A stretch of DNA of 48,397 nt from CAZSNT01 sp964607765 (GCA_964607765.1 CAZSNT010000067.1:1-48397); one strand, 5' to 3'; shown: positions 41,226-48,397, counted from the stretch's first letter. The notes: a model not told the origin generated them from the letters alone. Numbers and translations: made by a program.

Positions 41226-41801
41226 TTACTCCCACCTCCCGAACGCCCGGCCGGCTTCGGCCACGCCACGGTTGACGATGCTCTGTACGGCCTGACTTGT
41301 TCGCGTGGCGCCCGAGATGGCGTCGACCTGATTGTCAGCCATGGCGAACTTCACGACTTCCAGGCAGGGACGCACGGTAACGCCCGTGAAACGTGCCTGA
41401 AACTCAGGCTCCCCGATCCGCCCCCCGAGCCCCGGAGTCTCCGCCTGCGATAACACGCGCATCGCGTGCAGGCGGCGACCGTCGGGCGACACGGCCAGAA
41501 GCAGCTCAATGCGACTCCACAGCCCCGCGCCCTCAGCTTTGAACACGACTGTGCCCGGGGCACGGGTCTTGGACACGTAATAGGTAGCGGCTCCCACCTG
41601 CTTCTGCGCGAAGTGCTCCTCGAATACGCCTTCCACATCGTCGCGGGACGCCGTGATCTCGAACACGCCCAGAATGGTCGCATACAGCCGCCGGTTGAAC
41701 ACGGTCGCCGCACGGACGTAGGCCAGTTGCGCCGCACTGAGCAGCAGCGTGCACGCCGTGGTCGTGGCCAGAAGGAACAGCACCATCTTGCGGTCGTTCA
41801 C
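41226..41801 (-). CDS. rnfG: RnfG/NqrC FMN-carrying subunit
   Basis: This is a 191-residue protein with one N-terminal helix (MVLFLLATTTACTLLLSAAQLAYV) and a periplasmic FMN-binding domain. The attachment motif is Ser163-Gly-Ala-Thr166, and the Thr takes the flavin by a phosphoester bond through an ApbE-type transferase, not seen here. TPGLGGRIG near 122-130 is also typical. I chose GTG 41801 because it overlaps the upstream stop (GTGA). The longer frame would read backwards through rnfD. Confidence 0.9.
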   Translation of the reverse strand: MNDRKMVLFLLATTTACTLLLSAAQLAYVRAATVFNRRLYATILGVFEITASRDDVEGVFEEHFAQKQVGAATYYVSKTRAPGTVVFKAEGAGLWSRIELLLAVSPDGRRLHAMRVLSQAETPGLGGRIGEPEFQARFTGVTVRPCLEVVKFAMADNQVDAISGATRTSQAVQSIVNRGVAEAGRAFGRWE

Positions 41802-42721
41802 TGGGCTGCCCCCCTGCGTTTGTCCAACACGAGAACGCCCTCGTCGATGATCGGCGTCAACACATTGGCAAAGAGAACAGCAAAGAACACACCGTCGGGG
41901 AACGACGCATAGCGCCGAATGAGGTATGCCGCCGCCCCGCCGATGGCGCCTGTCAGCCAACGGCCGCGGGTGGTGCGGGCGCACACGCGCTCGTCACCAG
42001 CCACGAACAAGGCTGCGAACAGCGCACTGCCGGCCAGGACCGCCTCGCCGGCTGCATGCACCGAGACAGCGGGGAAGAGCAAGCTGAGCAGACCGAAGGT
42101 AACGAGGAAAGCAATGACCGTCCGGGCCGAGACGGCGCGAACGAGCAGCAGCACGATGCCGAGGCAGAGCAGCAGCAGCGGCAGAGCGGCGGCAGGAGCT
42201 TGCGGGAACTCCCCGAGCAGCAGCGTGGTCAGGGAGATATCGTCCCTGGAGGCGAGCAGCACAAGCGGGTGGTCGACCACGGGCAGACGCGCGCACCACT
42301 GGCCGTAGCCGTCGAAGACGCGGACAAACGGGTAGGACCAGCCGAACCCGAAAGCGGACGGGAAGCTCAGTGCCGCGAACGTCCAACCCACGGCGACCGG
42401 CGACACGGGCTCATACCCGTGACCGCCGAAAAAGACAACCGTTACCGTCACGGCAAAAGCAACCGACATCAGAGCCATCCAGATCGGCAGCGCCGGCGGC
42501 AGGACCAACGGCAACAGAACCCACGCCGGATGCCCGAAAGCTCGGACGCGCCTGCCGCGCAGGGATGCCGCAACGCCCTCAATGGCAGCGCCCAGGATGA
42601 CCGACAACACGAGAAGCGCAGCCAGGCGCAGGCCGTAACGACCAATCGCAGGCACGTATAGAGCCAGGCCGCAGGCCGTCAGAATCACGTCGTTGCGACT
42701 GTGCCGTGTTCCTGCCATCAC
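41798..42721 (-). CDS. rnfD: RnfD/NqrB membrane subunit
   Basis: This is a 307-residue protein with eight to ten TM helices (for example LAALLVLSVILGAAIEGVAA, LLLLCLGIVLLLVRAV). The family pattern includes GHGYEPVSPVAVGWTFAALSFPSAF and a late FPDGVFFAVLFANVLTPIID. The flavin-binding Thr should lie in the loop ISLTTLLLGE (about 166-175), although the usual S(G/M)AT is not preserved, so covalent FMN needs checking. Start and stop overlap both neighbours by 4 bases. Confidence 0.88.
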   Translation of the reverse strand: MMAGTRHSRNDVILTACGLALYVPAIGRYGLRLAALLVLSVILGAAIEGVAASLRGRRVRAFGHPAWVLLPLVLPPALPIWMALMSVAFAVTVTVVFFGGHGYEPVSPVAVGWTFAALSFPSAFGFGWSYPFVRVFDGYGQWCARLPVVDHPLVLLASRDDISLTTLLLGEFPQAPAAALPLLLLCLGIVLLLVRAVSARTVIAFLVTFGLLSLLFPAVSVHAAGEAVLAGSALFAALFVAGDERVCARTTRGRWLTGAIGGAAAYLIRRYASFPDGVFFAVLFANVLTPIIDEGVLVLDKRRGAAQ

Positions 42722-43698
42722 TGCTCCTCATCCGCGGACAGCACGGCTGTCAGTCCGGTGGCAATCGTCTCGCACAGCGGCAGCCGCGACGGACAGGCAA
42801 CCGTGCAGTGCCCGCACGATGTGCAGGCGTGCAGGCCGAGCGCCAGCGCCTCTTCCGCATCGTCTGCCTGCAGGTTGTGATAGAGGAATGCGGGACGAAG
42901 CCCAGCCGGGCAGTGGCGACTGCAGGCCAGGCAGTTGGCGCATGGCCGAGATTCGCCGGGATGCGACTCGCCGCGACGCATCGCCAGCCGACGATTGAAC
43001 GCGGGGAATGCGAACAGAACGGACGCAGGCGGCAGCAACGCATAACCCGCCCCCGAAAAACAAAGCACATCGGTCTGTGCCGTGCACGGGTCGTCGAATG
43101 CGACGGTCCGCCCGCTCAGCGGGTGAGTCAGCGTCGCGCCGGGATGCTTGTCTGTGTAAGCCCGGATGGCGTCTGCAGAGAACAGTACATCCCGTAGGGA
43201 ATGCCCTCGCGGCACCAGAAACGCAATGACACGGCCAGGCCCCAGAAACACGGAGACAGTGACCGCGGTCTGAATGCGGCCCGTCGAGAAACCGTGGGCG
43301 AGGAGGACAAGCTCGAGCGGGGAAAGCACCAGGTCGCCAACACGCGTGGGCAGGCGCCGTCGGTAACACGCGTCGTCGACCTCCACCTGCCGCTCGGCGT
43401 CGAGGCCGGTCACCGCAACAGACACGCCCGCACGCTGCCGCAAGAGCTGCAGGGCCTCTCCCAGGCTGACTCCCAGACACGAACTGAGCTGGCCGAAAGA
43501 GGGGCCGAACGGCGCACTCGGAGCGAAGTCCACCCAAATCCGCTCTGTGCCACAAGCCTGCCGGCTCGCGCTTTTCTCCGGACTGACGAGAGCAAGTACG
43601 TCTCTCAGGGCGTGGTCGGGCGTGATCGCGACGGCGGGCATGGGCACAGGCGTGCGCAGACACATGGCGTCTGTGGTGTTGAAACGCAACGACATCAC
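42718..43698 (-). CDS. rnfC: Short RnfC-like two-cluster ferredoxin subunit
   Basis: This 326-residue protein is clearly RnfC-like at its C-terminal third: CANCLACSRHCPAG and CTSCGHCTVACPSRLPL give two [4Fe-4S] clusters, with the linking FLYHNLQADDAEEALALGLHAC. The N-terminal part is shorter than in RnfC (usually over 430 residues) and lacks the glycine-rich GGxGFPT-type NADH/FMN motif I would expect. NADH oxidation is therefore probably left to NqrF. Starts at GTG 43698 or ATG 43695, with only a weak AGG upstream. It is the first gene of the operon, behind a strong promoter. Confidence 0.85.
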   Translation of the reverse strand: MMSLRFNTTDAMCLRTPVPMPAVAITPDHALRDVLALVSPEKSASRQACGTERIWVDFAPSAPFGPSFGQLSSCLGVSLGEALQLLRQRAGVSVAVTGLDAERQVEVDDACYRRRLPTRVGDLVLSPLELVLLAHGFSTGRIQTAVTVSVFLGPGRVIAFLVPRGHSLRDVLFSADAIRAYTDKHPGATLTHPLSGRTVAFDDPCTAQTDVLCFSGAGYALLPPASVLFAFPAFNRRLAMRRGESHPGESRPCANCLACSRHCPAGLRPAFLYHNLQADDAEEALALGLHACTSCGHCTVACPSRLPLCETIATGLTAVLSADEEQ

Positions 43699-43820
43699 GA
43701 CCTACCCTTGCCCGGCGAGCTTTCCCGGTCTCTGATTCGGTTGGGGAAGCCATGTCACGCCGGCCGACAGCTCCTGTCTGACCGTGCGTCACGAGCACAG
43801 CATTCCCGGTCAAGCATCTA

Positions 43821-43849
43821 ATTATACAATCAACTAGCGTTTTAGTCAA
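43821..43849 (-). promoter_or_regulatory. Near-consensus sigma70 promoter of the Rnf/Nqr operon
   Basis: On the minus strand, TTGACT (43849-43844) and a perfect TATAAT (43826-43821) are separated by exactly 17 bases, giving expected initiation near 43814. This is the best promoter in the window. Confidence 0.85.
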
Positions 43850-43850
43850 G

Positions 43851-43868
43851 ATTAACTGTGCAGTTGAT
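43851..43868. promoter_or_regulatory. 18-bp dyad abutting the -35 box
   Basis: ATTAACTG-TG-CAGTTGAT is an inverted repeat with one mismatch per arm, ending one base from the -35 element. Its place suggests an activator site, or a repressor that hides the promoter. The regulator is unknown. Confidence 0.5.
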
Positions 43869-44026
43869 CACAATATGGCGTGGTGACCGGACGGAAGTGC
43901 GTGGTGCAGAGGGGCGGAATGAGGTCGAGTCAAGGGCACATCTGGAGCGGAAAGCGCAGGAGCATCTGTGTCCTCGCGTACCCGCGGTCCAAGGGAGTCG
44001 AGGGCTCAGCTCAGCGCTGTTCGGGC

Positions 44027-46138
44027 TCAGAGCAGACCGCAGCGGCCGTCGCGGGTGCGTGTGGTGGCGGAGACCTTCTGGATACTGATGGCATCGGCGG
44101 GACAGGCATCGACGCAGGCGTTGCAGCGGATGCAGTCTCGTGGGTTGATGAAGATCAGCTTGGTGTCCTCGCTGCCGGTTGCTTTCACGTAACCGGTGAC
44201 AGTGCCATCGTCGGCGTACTGCAGTTCGCGGACTTTGACGATGCACTCGGGCCGCGGCTTTGCCTTGACGCACCAGTCGCAGTAGATGCATTTATCCGGA
44301 TCGATCTCGTACTTGTAGTGGCAGCGGTAGCAGCGTTGCGTTTCGTCAGCGGCCAAGCTCGGCGGGTATCCCGTCTCCACCTCTCGTTCGAGGGACCGTG
44401 CATCCGGAGTGAGGCACGGCATGGGCTGGAGTTCGACTGCATCCATCTCCCGGATTCGCCCGGTTGCGTTGGCGTCCTGTATCAGGGCGACATCCTCTAT
44501 CCGGTCTTCTCCGACCAGGAATCGGTCCACGCGGCGGGCGCATCCCTTGGCGTGTCCGATCGCATCGATCAGGGACTTGGCGCCCGTGGCGAAGTCACCG
44601 GCAGCAAAGACGCCCGGCAGCCGTGTGACGGCACTGTCACCGCTGCTGAGCCAGTTGTCGGCGTCAACCAGCGCGGGGCGCAGCGCAGCGCCAACCCAAT
44701 CTGTGTCGGGGAACTGACCGGTGGCGAGAAGCACCAGGTCTGCGTCGACGTCAAACTCGCTGCCCGGTACAGGCACGGGCCGGCGACGCCCGTCGGGCCC
44801 CGGCTCGCCCAGCTCGGTACGGACAAAGCGAACCGCCTTCACGTGCCCCCGCCCGTCGTCCACGTACGCCACGGGGCTTGCGAAGAGCTGGAGTTCAATC
44901 CCCTCGTGCTGCAGTTCGTCCAGTTCGCCGGGTGTAACGAGCATCTCGTCCACTGACCGACGATAGAGCACTTTGACAGTGGTCTGCGACTGGGTGAGGG
45001 GCAGGACCTTCCAGTCTGCCGTCCCAGCGCGTTGCGTTCCGAGCCGCAGCGCGGTACGGGCACAATCCATGGCCGTGAAGCCGCCGCCGATCACGATCAC
45101 ATTGCGGCCGACTTCAGCAGCGCCGGTGCTGTTCACCTCGAGCAGGAAATCGAGGCCGTGCCGGATCCCGGCGAGTTCGCTGCCAGGCAGTTCGAGCAGG
45201 TTGGGGCGCAGTGTTCCTGCCGCCAGCACCACCGCGTCGTGGCGCTCGCGCAAGTCGCTCAGAGCAACGTCGCGCCCCACGTGCGTGTTGCAGACGATCT
45301 CCACGCCGAGTGCCTGGATCTGGGCAATCTCGCGCTCGACGCATTCGCGAGGCAGTCGGAAGACGGGAATGCCCTGCACCATCATGCCGCCGGGTGCGGC
45401 ATGCCGCTCGTAGACGGTGACGCTGTGCCCAAGCAGCGCCAGGTTGCGCGCGGCGGCCAAGCCGGCCACGCCGGCACCGACAACTGCGACGCTCTTTCCG
45501 GAGGGCGGGAACACGGGGTCGAGCACGACGGGGTGCACGGCGCCGTGCAGGTCAGCCGCGGCCCGCTTCGAGAAGCAGATGGCCACTGACTCACCCAGGT
45601 CATCGCGACCGTGGCGGCAGTCGCTCTCGCAGGGCCGCGCGCACACTCGGCCGAGCACGCTTGGGAAGACATTGTCGCGCAGATTGATGCGGTACGCGTC
45701 CTCGTGCCGGCCGTCGTAGACTGCAGTCAGGTAAGCGGGAATGTCAGTCGACGCGGGACACTGCGCCTGGCAGGGGATAGCGGCGGCCAGCCAGGCCGCG
45801 TCTCTTGCGTGATTCGCGACCCCGGCAAGGCGTGACAAGGCGTTGTGTGGGTAGGGCGTGGGCACATCACGACGTCGGGTCTCGTGCAGCCCTCCCGTTC
45901 CGGGCGCAACGCGACCGGGCAGGTGCGGGTGCCGGACCGGGAGTTCGCCCCCGCTGGCAGCCTGTTGACAGGCTGCGGCAAAGTCGGGGCAGTTCGGATC
46001 AGCGTCACGGGCCGCTTCCAGCCAGGGAAGCGCTTCACCCGGTCGGCCGCAATGCAACAGCGCCAGGCCCAAGGAACTTGCTGTCGGGCGCGGACGCGTC
46101 CGACACAAAAGCACCCAAAGCACCCGCGGCTTGCGCAT
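44027..46138 (-). CDS. GltD-type NAD(P)H oxidoreductase with C-terminal ferredoxin domain
   Basis: After the frameshift near 46062-46090 this frame encodes, in order, the end of a TPR-like region (LGLALLHCGRPGEALPWLEAA), an Fe-S N-terminal domain as in glutamate synthase small subunit (CQAQCPASTDIPAYL, CARPCESDCRHG), an FAD site (VAVVGAGVAGLAAARNLA), an NAD(P)H site (VIVIGGGFTAMDCARTA), a second FAD motif (PGVFAAGDFATGAKSLIDAI) and a C-terminal dicluster ferredoxin (CIYCDWC...C and CIRCNACVDAC). Such proteins (GltD, NfnB, DsrL) pass electrons from NAD(P)H to Fe-S partners. Its likely partner is the siroheme reductase encoded just upstream. The ATG at 46138 is only the first reasonable start in this frame; the natural start is probably 46412. 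Confidence 0.8.
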   Translation of the reverse strand: MRKPRVLWVLLCRTRPRPTASSLGLALLHCGRPGEALPWLEAARDADPNCPDFAAACQQAASGGELPVRHPHLPGRVAPGTGGLHETRRRDVPTPYPHNALSRLAGVANHARDAAWLAAAIPCQAQCPASTDIPAYLTAVYDGRHEDAYRINLRDNVFPSVLGRVCARPCESDCRHGRDDLGESVAICFSKRAAADLHGAVHPVVLDPVFPPSGKSVAVVGAGVAGLAAARNLALLGHSVTVYERHAAPGGMMVQGIPVFRLPRECVEREIAQIQALGVEIVCNTHVGRDVALSDLRERHDAVVLAAGTLRPNLLELPGSELAGIRHGLDFLLEVNSTGAAEVGRNVIVIGGGFTAMDCARTALRLGTQRAGTADWKVLPLTQSQTTVKVLYRRSVDEMLVTPGELDELQHEGIELQLFASPVAYVDDGRGHVKAVRFVRTELGEPGPDGRRRPVPVPGSEFDVDADLVLLATGQFPDTDWVGAALRPALVDADNWLSSGDSAVTRLPGVFAAGDFATGAKSLIDAIGHAKGCARRVDRFLVGEDRIEDVALIQDANATGRIREMDAVELQPMPCLTPDARSLEREVETGYPPSLAADETQRCYRCHYKYEIDPDKCIYCDWCVKAKPRPECIVKVRELQYADDGTVTGYVKATGSEDTKLIFINPRDCIRCNACVDACPADAISIQKVSATTRTRDGRCGLL

Positions 46139-46412
46139 AGTCCTCTTTCCGGAAAGCGCCGATGGCCTCGATGGCCTTGAGATCGCCGTCCTGATTCCCC
46201 AGCTCCGCAGCGCGTTTGGCGAAGAACGAGCTGCTGTGCACGTCGCCTTTTGTGTCGCCTCTGCGGAAGAAAGCTCGCGCGAGTTCGGCACAGACGTCAG
46301 GGTGGTTGGTGGATGCCGCGCCACGCAGGCACTCGATGGCTTCATCGACCCGGTCGCCTGCGAGCAGAGCGCGCGCCTGCTCCAAGATGCTCTGCACTGA
46401 CATGCTGCTCAT
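46035..46412 (-). CDS. TPR/Sel1-like N-terminal part of the frameshifted oxidoreductase
   Basis: This 125-residue frame begins at an ATG overlapping the siroheme reductase stop (ATGA). It contains helical repeat units (ILEQARALLAGDRVDEAIECLRGAA, HPDVCAELARAFFRRG, FFAKRAAELGNQDG). The repeat pattern continues in the adjacent frame after about 46080, where this frame turns into an unlikely tail (LGPGAVALRPTG). So it is most likely the first part of the oxidoreductase, cut off by one extra base or two missing bases. It could also be a sequencing error. Confidence 0.65.
   Translation of the reverse strand: MSSMSVQSILEQARALLAGDRVDEAIECLRGAASTNHPDVCAELARAFFRRGDTKGDVHSSSFFAKRAAELGNQDGDLKAIEAIGAFRKEDYAQAAGALGAFVSDASAPDSKFLGPGAVALRPTG
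46062..46090 (-). other. Frameshift site between the TPR part and the oxidoreductase
   Basis: The TPR reading passes from one frame into another that begins one base further on. The sequence in between (minus strand GACAGCAAGTTCCTTGGGCC) has only short runs (TT, CC, GGG) and no obvious slippery heptamer, so error or mutation is likelier than programmed shifting. Confidence 0.65.
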
Positions 46413-48094
46413 TGCGCCGCCTCCTTGAAGACACGGTCAAACACAGGCTGCAGCCGCCTGTTCCGCATGTAAACCGGTTCTGTGTCCTCGCCATCTGCCG
46501 TACCGAGAACGGCCGCCACGCCGGCGCCGCCCAGTCGTCTGGCGAAGTCGCCGAACCGTTCTTCGTCCTCGCGCTGTGCCAGGTAGGCACTGAGAATTTG
46601 GCGGAGCACGGGCACGACGTCCGTACCAGCCAGGTCCGTGACGTGTTCGGCGATGTGACCAGGGCCGTCCAGCCGCCCCCCGACGTAGAGACTGAACCCT
46701 TCTTCGCTGCCGGACGTACACATGCTGCGCCGTCCGCGCAGCCCAATGTCTGCGATCCAATGGTGCGCGCAGGAGTTCGGGCATCCGTTCATGTTAATGC
46801 GCAACGGGCCGAGTGAACGCCACAGATCCTCGTCCGGGGCCAGTTCAGTCGTGATGGCGCGGTAGGCGTGCGGCGTGTCAGCCACCGCGAGGTTACACAT
46901 GGTCGTGCCCACGCACGCAACGACATCCGGCACGTGCTCGAAGCCGGTTGTGTGAAGACCGCTGTCGGCCAGCGCAGCGAGCAGGTCCGGGACGCTGGCG
47001 TCCGGCACCCCACGGAACTCGAGGTTCTGACGCTGCGTGAACATGATCGTGCCGTCGCCGTACGTCTCGGCCCACGTTGCGAACTGCGCAGCATCGTCGC
47101 CGGTGAACACGGAACGCGGGATCATCACACGAACCGTGTTCTTCCCCGGCACGCGCTCAGGGACCAGGCCTTCGCCTTCGTAGGGAATGGGCGCCATATC
47201 AGGCACGGTGGACGCCGCCGCCTCGAGACGCTCAAGTCCCCGCACGTTGCGCTCGCGCATGATAGTGAGCAATTGCCGCGCGAACGCGCCCGGCCCAAAC
47301 GTGTCGACCACGATCTTCAGGCGGGCGAAACGACGCTGCCGTCGATTGCCGAACCTGTGATGGGCTTCGACTGTTGCACGGGCGACCGGGACGACCAGGT
47401 CCTCGGGCACCCAGTCGAAGATCGGACGCGCCAGCCGCGGCAGCGATCCCAGGCCGCCCCCGGCGTAGAACGCCCAACCAACCTCTTCGGCTCCGCCCGC
47501 CCCGGGCCGGGCCACCGGATGCCAGCCTTGGCAGTTCATCAACAACATGCCGCAGGCGGCGCTGCAACCGGAAACGTTGATCTTGTGCTTCCGCGGCAGG
47601 TTGCGCTTGACGTGGAGCAGCTCCGGGTCGTCGGCAATGCGCATGAGCATGCGCCGACTGTCACCGATCTCGTGACGGCAGACCCCCTGCATCGGGCACC
47701 CCACCACGTTCCGACACACGTCACCGCAGGCGTTCGTTGTCAGCACGCCGACCGCAGCCATGCCTTCGATGACCTTGTAGATGTCGGCCTGGGACACCCA
47801 GTGGAACTGCAGGCATTGGCGCGTGGTGATGCAAAGCTCGTTCTGCGCATGCTCCGAAGCCAGTTCCCCTGCCCGGCGTAACTGCGCCGAAGTGAGCAAC
47901 CCGCCCGGCACGCGCAGCCGGACCATGAAGAACCCGGCCTGAAGCTGATGATAGACGCCCGACCACTTGAACATGCCGATCTCGTTTTTCGACAATGCGT
48001 CGAAGGGCCGTGACGCCACGTCGCGGAAGTCAATATCGGGACGGATCTCTGCTTTGTCCCTTTCGGCTTGGGTCAATTCCGGCTGAGCTGGCAT
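46409..48094 (-). CDS. Siroheme nitrite/sulfite reductase
   Basis: This 561-residue cytosolic enzyme reduces nitrite to ammonia or sulfite to sulfide with six electrons. The siroheme/[4Fe-4S] ligands are Cys394-x5-Cys400 (CVGTTMC) and Cys438-x3-Cys442 (GCPNSC). The duplicated N-terminal half is also typical (GDVCRNVVGCPMQ near 124-136, HKINVSGCSAACG near 170). Length and pattern fit the ferredoxin-type NirA/Sir group. The ATG at 48094 is supported by AGGAGA 8 bases upstream. Its stop overlaps the TPR-oxidoreductase start, so the partner is co-translated. Nitrite versus sulfite cannot be decided by eye. The octaheme HAO-like cytochrome nearby favours nitrogen chemistry. Confidence 0.88.
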   Translation of the reverse strand: MPAQPELTQAERDKAEIRPDIDFRDVASRPFDALSKNEIGMFKWSGVYHQLQAGFFMVRLRVPGGLLTSAQLRRAGELASEHAQNELCITTRQCLQFHWVSQADIYKVIEGMAAVGVLTTNACGDVCRNVVGCPMQGVCRHEIGDSRRMLMRIADDPELLHVKRNLPRKHKINVSGCSAACGMLLMNCQGWHPVARPGAGGAEEVGWAFYAGGGLGSLPRLARPIFDWVPEDLVVPVARATVEAHHRFGNRRQRRFARLKIVVDTFGPGAFARQLLTIMRERNVRGLERLEAAASTVPDMAPIPYEGEGLVPERVPGKNTVRVMIPRSVFTGDDAAQFATWAETYGDGTIMFTQRQNLEFRGVPDASVPDLLAALADSGLHTTGFEHVPDVVACVGTTMCNLAVADTPHAYRAITTELAPDEDLWRSLGPLRINMNGCPNSCAHHWIADIGLRGRRSMCTSGSEEGFSLYVGGRLDGPGHIAEHVTDLAGTDVVPVLRQILSAYLAQREDEERFGDFARRLGGAGVAAVLGTADGEDTEPVYMRNRRLQPVFDRVFKEAAQ

Positions 48095-48397
48095 CGGCGC
48101 GTTCTCCTGGCCTGCGGCTGTGCTGTGCCGATGACCGGCATCCCGTCGGCACACGAGCGGCGGCGGGTGCCCTGCCCGCAAAAAGTACGGGAATGTCGAT
48201 CAACTGTCACATGTATCCTGTTGGGACACGCGATCCGGGAAGAAGATCCAAAAGGCAACGCGTCAGTTACCTGAGGCCGCCCCGTAGCCCGGCTCTCCCG
48301 AGCCGGGTGTCCTTGTTGTTCCGCTCTATCCGTAGGCACGGCGGACACCCGGCTCAGGAGAGCCGGGCCTGGCGTTTGGACATTTGGCCATGGCCCT
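48095..48397. other. Right-edge intergenic region
   Basis: No gene is supported. A GATCAACTG at 48198-48206 matches one arm of the dyad in front of the Rnf/Nqr operon. The last 110 bases are hairpin repeats. I could not identify a convincing promoter for the reductase gene. Confidence 0.5.
48288..48367. repeat. Pair of CCCGGCTC hairpins in inverted arrangement
   Basis: Hairpins at 48288-48307 (CCCGGCTC-TCCC-GAGCCGGG) and 48348-48367 (CCCGGCTC-AGGA-GAGCCGGG) face each other. GAGCCGGGTGTCC at 48300-48312 is the exact complement of GGACACCCGGCTC at 48343-48355, so a larger hairpin is also possible. The first copy, with its GTAG prefix, equals that at 31057-31080. Confidence 0.9.

Larger units (their letters stand above)
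43699..44026. other. 328-bp region upstream of the Rnf/Nqr operon
   Basis: It holds the operon promoter, an adjoining dyad (both listed) and an approximately 115-base leader to the rnfC start. The right part, 43870-44026, shows no gene or terminator for the oxidoreductase gene that ends at 44027. The A+T-rich block 43815-43870 stands out against the GC-rich surroundings. Confidence 0.65.

Noticed and set aside
46035..46138. Programmed ribosomal frameshift in the TPR-oxidoreductase gene.
   Set aside because: No slippery heptamer or A6/T6 run and no evident stimulatory hairpin at the junction; mutation or assembly error is simpler.
1..48397. rRNA, tRNA, insertion sequences, integrases or prophage genes.
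   Set aside because: None recognised on either strand on reading; short tRNAs could still be missed by eye.

Overview
The window is about 48.4 kb of GC-rich bacterial chromosome with no rRNA, tRNA, CRISPR array or recognisable transposase. Gene content points to the PVC superphylum or a close neighbour (Lentisphaerota, Kiritimatiellota, Planctomycetota or Hydrogenedentota-like). It holds four different secreted or cytosolic sulfatases, DUF1080, DUF6785/6784, LamG/BNR and hydrazine-synthase-alpha-like beta-propeller proteins, several multiheme cytochromes, and many palindromic intergenic repeats. The phylum is an inference from family content only.

Region 1 (1-13.2 kb, all leftward) is a polysaccharide and cell-surface block. 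In transcription order it runs: a small EF-hand protein, an EF-hand-tailed sulfatase, a zinc-ribbon/membrane-anchored repeat protein, a very large multi-TM protein with a GH94-type C-terminal sandwich, a stand-alone glycoamylase-like enzyme, a second sulfatase preceded by a tiny repeat-encoded leader ORF, and a secreted metzincin protease. Its upstream end carries a sigma70-like promoter followed by a perfect 20-bp LacI-type operator.

Region 2 (13.5-17.3 kb, rightward) is a compact three-gene operon: a GH4 NAD-dependent glycosidase, a secreted DUF1080 (3-keto-glycoside hydrolase-like) protein and a cytosolic sulfatase. It suggests oxidative (3-keto) breakdown of a sulfated glycan.

Region 3 (17.7-28.7 kb, rightward) holds an octaheme HEAT/TPR cytochrome, a Cys-rich Spy/CpxP-like periplasmic protein with a clear terminator, a HEAT-repeat protein overlapping a hydrazine-synthase-alpha-like HEAT/beta-propeller/monoheme protein, a tandem amidotransferase-like-fold protein and a DUF6785/6784 membrane protein. 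Unusual repeats (GAACACY arrays around a large inverted repeat, and a 30-bp palindrome array read in frame) sit at the starts of two genes.

Region 4 (28.9-36.9 kb) has a LamG/BNR secreted protein (leftward), endonuclease IV (nfo) overlapping a large glycosidase-like protein (rightward), and a Tat-exported iduronate-sulfatase-like enzyme (leftward).

Region 5 (37.1-48.1 kb, leftward) is the most striking part. A siroheme nitrite/sulfite reductase is coupled to a TPR/GltD-type/ferredoxin oxidoreductase that is split by one frameshift. Next, behind a near-consensus promoter (TTGACT-17-TATAAT) with an adjoining dyad, comes a seven-frame overlapping Rnf/Nqr-type operon: rnfC-like, rnfD, rnfG, rnfE, rnfA, nqrF and a ferritin-like protein, followed by a membrane-anchored octaheme hydroxylamine-oxidoreductase-like cytochrome. 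RnfB is absent and NqrF takes its place. I infer an ion-motive NADH-to-multiheme-cytochrome chain that could drive nitrite or hydroxylamine reduction.
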